DNA from: Pirellulales bacterium
GTDB lineage: Bacteria > Planctomycetota > Planctomycetia > Pirellulales > Lacipirellulaceae
DNA: 64,000 bases
Assembly: GCA_022841705.1 (NCBI GenBank)
Contig: JALHQZ010000001.1
Coordinates: 62,001-126,000, forward strand
Direction of reading: 5' to 3'
Shown: piece by piece, positions 60,659 to 64,000 of the stretch
How the letters are laid out: each line of letters opens with the position of its first letter
Position numbering within the stretch: the first letter of the stretch is position 1
Notes under the pieces: generated by a model
Seen by the model: the letters and a program-made list of their open reading frames with translations, nothing else
What the model was told of the DNA's origin: nothing
The model's database searches: none
Made by a program: the position numbers and the translations under genes

Positions 60659-61339
60659 TTAGAACGCTTTGTACTTCCCATGCAATCTTGCTAACCAACC
60701 CGGTGCATAGCCGTCACGCACTTGACCGATCTCGTGCTTTTCGATGGTCACGCCGAAGATGCTGTCGCTGCGCACTGTGCGGTCCAGGCCAATTGACTGC
60801 CGCGCGCATTCGCCGGTGACGGAGGTCATCCACCGCATGTCGTTGATCGTGATGCTCTTGTGAGCTTCGAGGACCAGATTGCCGTTGGGCCGAATGTCGG
60901 CAACCTGGGCAGCGAGCCGGAAGGTGAGCGAATCACGTGTTTCAACGTCCGATTCGGCTCGGTACTGAGCGTTCTTCGAGGCCTGAATCCGGGGATCTCC
61001 TCGGCGCTGAGGGGCCAGGAAAATATCTTCGCCATCGAAGGCGATCCAGCTCGCGAGCACCGAATTGATGCTGGTTGTTTTCCGGCTTTCAGCGTCCCCT
61101 TCGCTAAGCATCGTCGAGCGCTCGTCGATCAAGATCGTTACGATCGAGTTGACCTTGAGCTCTCGCATCTCAGCTTCCGGCGGCAGCGGTGCAAAGATGA
61201 ACGAGCAAGTCTCCAGCGTTGCCGCCGGGGCCTGTTGAGGACCGGCCGCAACCGGAGCGGCGAGCATCAAGCTCGAATCTTGGGCCGCCGCCGCGAGCGG
61301 CGCCAGCAATCCGATCAGCATGGAAGAGAAGAGTTTCAT
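60659..61339 (-). CDS. flgH: Flagellar L-ring protein FlgH
   Basis: A 226-residue FlgH. The N-terminal signal peptide (MKLFSSMLIGLLAPLAAAAQ) lacks a clear lipobox Cys, unlike E. coli FlgH. The conserved core follows: VNSIVTILIDERSTMLSEG, VADIRPNGNLVLEAHKSITI, and the conserved end WLARLHGK. It forms the outer-membrane ring of the flagellar basal body. The absence of the lipid-anchor Cys deserves note. It lies between flgA and flgI, all leftward. Confidence 0.88.
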   Translation of the reverse strand: MKLFSSMLIGLLAPLAAAAQDSSLMLAAPVAAGPQQAPAATLETCSFIFAPLPPEAEMRELKVNSIVTILIDERSTMLSEGDAESRKTTSINSVLASWIAFDGEDIFLAPQRRGDPRIQASKNAQYRAESDVETRDSLTFRLAAQVADIRPNGNLVLEAHKSITINDMRWMTSVTGECARQSIGLDRTVRSDSIFGVTIEKHEIGQVRDGYAPGWLARLHGKYKAF

Positions 61340-61362
61340 CGCGCAGTTTCTGCCGAGAGGAG

Positions 61363-62490
61363 TTAGCGGAACGTGGAATTACGCAAGTCGCGTGCCACGG
61401 CTTGGTTTGTGCTGGGGGCGGCCGATAGCACCGCCACTTCGCCCCGGCCGGTGACGCGGCCCATCAGGATTTCATTGCGGTCGAGCGTACGCACGGGGAT
61501 CAGTTCCCCTTGCCGGCCATCGCTGTCCGCCTTGGCGGCGAGCCGGATGACGATGCCATCGCCGCCCGAGATAACGGTGATCAATTCGCCACGACGGATC
61601 ACCAGCGGCGGCGTGCAGTTCTGGTCGGTTAGCAAATCGCCGGGGCGAATGGAGCGAGCGGCCTCTTGGCCGAGCACCTCGTTCGGATCAGCGAAGTAGC
61701 GGGCCTTCGCGTTCTGCGTCTTTTCAAGCGGGGCCGGCGCCAGCACGAAGTCGGCTGCTGTAATCACATCGCCTCGCAGCAGCGACCGCGTAGCCGTTAG
61801 CACGGGCCGTGTTTCCGCTAGCTCCGCCAGCACGGTAAATTCTTGTGGGCCGTTGGGCGTGGTGAAGACCAGGCGAAAAGTGCGGGCGCCAGCGGCAATT
61901 GGCGCCGATGGGGAAATCGCCGGTTTTTCGGTCGCCTGGAGCCAGGCCCGCATCAGCGCTTCGCCGGCGCCCACCTCGATGGTTTGCAGAAACTCGCCCG
62001 CGGGTTCAGCACGCACGACCAGATCAATCGCCGCGGAAATTTCCCCACGAACGCGCTCTTCCACCGCTCGGCCCAGCGGCAAGATTCTCACCTGCGGCGC
62101 GGCATTGGTGGCCGATGGCGCCTTGTAGGCGCGAAACCCGGTTTGCTGTTGCTGTTGTTCCGGAGGCGCGATGGCGGTTTGCACCGAGAGGACCTGCACC
62201 GCTTCCGCCCCGCTGAAGACGAAGTCATCGACTTTCATCCCATGCGCCGCGAGGAGATCACGAATCGTTTGCGCCCGCACGAACTGCTCTTCACCCGGCG
62301 AGGGCGCCGGCATGATCGGCGTGTTCGTGAGCTGCTGATGCAACTGCATCGGCACATCGCGCACCTCGGCGACGTCCCCCAGCCGCACCACGGTGTGGTA
62401 CGGCACGCAGCGCTCCTGCAGGACGATCTCCCCCGCGTGCGCGGTGACCGATAGGACGAACACCAACACCAATTGACGAAGCGTAAGCAT
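61363..62490 (-). CDS. flgA: Flagellar P-ring assembly chaperone FlgA
   Basis: A 375-residue protein with a signal peptide (MLTLRQLVLVFVLSVTAHAG) and two regions. The C-terminal SAF-like domain (RSLLRGDVITAADFVLAPAP, then AARSIRPGDLLTDQNCTPPL, VIRRGELITVI) is the FlgA core. It is longer than typical FlgA (~220) because of an N-terminal region (residues ~20-220) with Gln-rich segment QQQQQ. It helps FlgI assemble the P ring in the periplasm. It overlaps no neighbour; a TIR element follows its upstream end. Confidence 0.88.
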   Translation of the reverse strand: MLTLRQLVLVFVLSVTAHAGEIVLQERCVPYHTVVRLGDVAEVRDVPMQLHQQLTNTPIMPAPSPGEEQFVRAQTIRDLLAAHGMKVDDFVFSGAEAVQVLSVQTAIAPPEQQQQQTGFRAYKAPSATNAAPQVRILPLGRAVEERVRGEISAAIDLVVRAEPAGEFLQTIEVGAGEALMRAWLQATEKPAISPSAPIAAGARTFRLVFTTPNGPQEFTVLAELAETRPVLTATRSLLRGDVITAADFVLAPAPLEKTQNAKARYFADPNEVLGQEAARSIRPGDLLTDQNCTPPLVIRRGELITVISGGDGIVIRLAAKADSDGRQGELIPVRTLDRNEILMGRVTGRGEVAVLSAAPSTNQAVARDLRNSTFR

Positions 62491-62496
62491 GATCAC

Positions 62497-62584
62497 TAGC
62501 CGGGGAGCTTCGCTCCGCGGCGTCCCGAATTGAAAAGTGATTTTGGAGGAGCGCCGATCGCCGCGGAGCGTAGCTCCCCGGCTA
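62497..62584. repeat. 88-bp element with 26-bp TIRs
   Basis: TAGCCGGGGAGCTTCGCTCC starts the left arm at 62497 and GGAGCGTAGCTCCCCGGCTA ends the right arm at 62584; the 26-base arms differ at one or two positions. It fills the flgG-flgA gap exactly, leaving both genes intact. Confidence 0.8.
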
Positions 62585-62595
62585 TCTTTTAATTG

Positions 62596-63402
62596 TTATG
62601 CGCGCCGCAGGTTGGCGACGATCTGCATGATCTGATCGCCCGCTTGGACGACTTGCGAGTTGAGTTCGAACGCGCGCTGAGTGTTGATCAGATCGATCAG
62701 TTCGGAAACGGGCTCGACGTTCGACGCCTCCAAAAAGTTCTGGCGAATTGAGCCAACCCCGGCGGCGCCAGGCTGCTGGCCGGCATTCGCGGGGCCCGAG
62801 GCGGCGGTAGCGGCGAAGAGGTTGTCGCCCATCTTCAGCATGCCATCGGGATTGATGAACGTTGCCAATGTGAGATTGCCCGCGACTTGCAGGTCGGGTT
62901 GTCCGGCGGTGCGGAACTGAACCTCGCCCGTGGATGTGACGACGATGCCGGTCGCTTCTTGGGGAATGTTGATGGCCGTGGTGAGCGGATAGCCGTTCTG
63001 CGCGGATCCCAGCACCAGGTTGCCGTTGGCGTTGATGCCAAAGTTGCCGGCCCTCGTGTAATAGGGCTCATTATTGGGGCCATTCACTTCGAAGAACCCG
63101 TTGCCTTCAATCGCAAAATCGAGCTGATTTCCCGTGTTTTGGAAGGCGCCTTGGTCGTGATCGGTTTGCGTACCGGCGACCTTCACGCCGAGGCCAACAT
63201 CGGTGCCGGTGGTGGTGATGTTGCCATCGGCATCCGTTGCGCCCGGCAGGCGATACTGGCGGTAGAACAAATCCTCGAAGTTCGCGCGGTCCTTCTTGAA
63301 GCCCACCGTGTTGATATTCGCCAAGTTGTTGGCGATCACATCGAGCTTCATTTCGAGGGCTTCCATGCCCGTCGCCGCGGTGTAGAGAGTTTGAACGCTC
63401 AT
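62596..63402 (-). CDS. flgG: Flagellar distal rod protein FlgG
   Basis: A 268-residue FlgG, normal length. Rod motif VIANNLANINTVGFKKDRANFEDL with the characteristic ANF; then VGLGVKVAGTQTDHDQGAFQ, and the C-terminal VEPVSELIDLINTQRAFELNSQ helix. The ATG at 63402 (MSVQTLYTAATGMEALEMKL) is the canonical start. It forms the distal rod of the flagellar basal body. It follows the FlgF-like gene by a 130-bp gap holding a palindromic element. Confidence 0.95.
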   Translation of the reverse strand: MSVQTLYTAATGMEALEMKLDVIANNLANINTVGFKKDRANFEDLFYRQYRLPGATDADGNITTTGTDVGLGVKVAGTQTDHDQGAFQNTGNQLDFAIEGNGFFEVNGPNNEPYYTRAGNFGINANGNLVLGSAQNGYPLTTAINIPQEATGIVVTSTGEVQFRTAGQPDLQVAGNLTLATFINPDGMLKMGDNLFAATAASGPANAGQQPGAAGVGSIRQNFLEASNVEPVSELIDLINTQRAFELNSQVVQAGDQIMQIVANLRRA

Positions 63403-63436
63403 GGGAGTAGAAGAGATATTGTGGAGTGAATTGTTT

Positions 63437-63521
63437 CCCTCTCCCTCCGGGAGAGGGTAGGGTGAGGGGAAAGTTGGTACCCGGGTTACCCTCACCCCGG
63501 CCCTCTCCCGGAGGGAGAGGG
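63437..63521. repeat. Palindromic element related to the argJ-carA hairpin
   Basis: The left arm begins CCCTCTCCCTCCGGGAGAGG and continues TAGGGTGAGGG; the right arm is CCCTCACCCCGGCCCTCTCC and on to GGGAGAGGG at 63521. The arms are about 33 bp and nearly complementary. The CCCTCTCCC/GGGAGAGGG core is the same as the hairpin at 25478-25498. It lies between the FlgF-like gene and flgG. Confidence 0.8.
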
Positions 63522-63530
63522 GGAAAATCG

Positions 63531-64000
63531 CTACGCCTTTCGCAGGACGCGGCCGATGAGGGAGCTCAGCGCGCTGTCTTGGGTTTGAATCATCCGCGCG
63601 TTCGCTTCAAACGCGCGGGTGGTTTCGATCATCGACATCATCTGCCGGGTGGGGCTGGCGGCGGAGAGCTCCAAAAAGCCTTGGCGGATTTCGCGCTGCT
63701 CCGGGGGCACGGGCTGCGCGCCATTGAGCGGGCGGAAGAGGTTGGCGCCGACTTTCACGAGGTCGTCAAGCGAATCAGGTTGCGCGAGGGCCAGTGGCAC
63801 CGCCGTGCCGTCTTGGGCGACGAAGCCGTCTCGTGACAGGCTCCAGGGGGAATTGCGATTGATGACGATGGGCTCACCGCCGGCGCTCAGCACCGGTCGG
63901 CCTTCAGCGGTCACCAGCGTGCCGGTGTGATCGAGCCGCAGGTTGCCGGCGCGGGTGAGGTACGTTTCGCCATCGCCGCCATCGACTTGGAAGAAGCCGT
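63531..64000 (-). CDS. Flagellar rod protein FlgF/FlgG family (N-terminus beyond window)
   Basis: The frame runs open from the right edge to the stop at 63531. It reads GFFQVDGGDGETYLTRAGNL (the GFFEV...YTRAGNF signature of rod proteins) and ends with the conserved C-terminal helix: LELSAASPTRQMMSMIETTR, AFEANARMIQTQDSALSSLI. The position before flgG in the same direction makes FlgF, the proximal rod protein, the best reading, but FlgG paralogues look alike. The N-terminal half is not in the window. Confidence 0.85.
   Translation of the reverse strand, partial: GFFQVDGGDGETYLTRAGNLRLDHTGTLVTAEGRPVLSAGGEPIVINRNSPWSLSRDGFVAQDGTAVPLALAQPDSLDDLVKVGANLFRPLNGAQPVPPEQREIRQGFLELSAASPTRQMMSMIETTRAFEANARMIQTQDSALSSLIGRVLRKA

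Overview
The window looks like a chromosomal segment of a planctomycete, probably of the Pirellulales. The reasons are a YTV-repeat surface protein, a DUF6677-type membrane protein, a PEP-CTERM protein, split coaC/coaB genes, a zinc-ribbon GTPase next to an FGE-domain protein, and a flagellar cluster in GC-rich DNA (judged by eye). This assignment is inference; no rRNA is present.

Positions ~1.36-17.3 kb form a mobile element. At its right end a tyrosine integrase and an excisionase-like HTH protein abut the 3' end of a tRNA-Lys(CUU) gene. Inside are a PIN toxin/antitoxin pair, a RepC-like plasmid initiator, an iteron-like region of about 400 bp with many TGACCA/TGGTCA words, a plasmid-type HTH/coiled-coil DNA-binding protein, a possible antisense RNA opposite the repC leader, a Toprim protein, an unrecognised lower-GC cargo gene, and a rightward operon (9.06-16.18 kb). 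That operon starts behind a strong dyad/promoter-like site. It encodes a four-TM MotA/ExbB/ZorA-like protein, a one-TM EF-hand protein, a one-TM vWA protein, a VirD4/TraG-type coupling ATPase, and two small proteins that are stand-alone paralogues of the internal region of that ATPase. No relaxase or mating-pair genes are visible, and I could not find the other attachment site, so the element may extend beyond the left edge.

Positions 17.5-26.6 kb are housekeeping genes: aroF, tpiA, secG, yicC, gmk-rpoZ-coaC-coaB-argC, argJ, and carA (convergent). Positions 26.8-40.8 kb hold a coiled-coil protein, a Gly-rich secreted protein, ligA, uvrA, a ThiF-family gene, a decayed RAYT/IS200-like transposase, and a leftward cluster of coiled-coil, FGE-domain and GTPase genes. 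At 41.2-43.0 kb lies the YTV protein, followed by an operon of CxC-motif membrane protein, histidine kinase and response regulator with a degenerate HD-GYP output (43.3-47.5 kb).

Positions 47.4-54.0 kb contain two membrane-protein genes, a 4-bp overlapping pair of FAD oxidoreductase and MnmM-like methyltransferase that may act together as a split MnmC, a squalene-cyclase-fold secreted protein and a large DUF11-type surface protein. From 54.0 kb to the right edge a leftward flagellar cluster runs: flgF/G (partial), flgG, flgA, flgH, flgI, flgJ (rod-binding part), flgN, flgK, flgL. It encodes the distal rod, the L and P rings and the hook-filament junction.

Short palindromic or terminal-inverted-repeat elements lie in many intergenic gaps on the chromosomal side (18.6, 20.9, 24.2, 25.5, 28.3, 40.0, 51.3, 54.0, 58.9, 62.5, 63.5 kb). 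I saw no such elements inside the mobile element.
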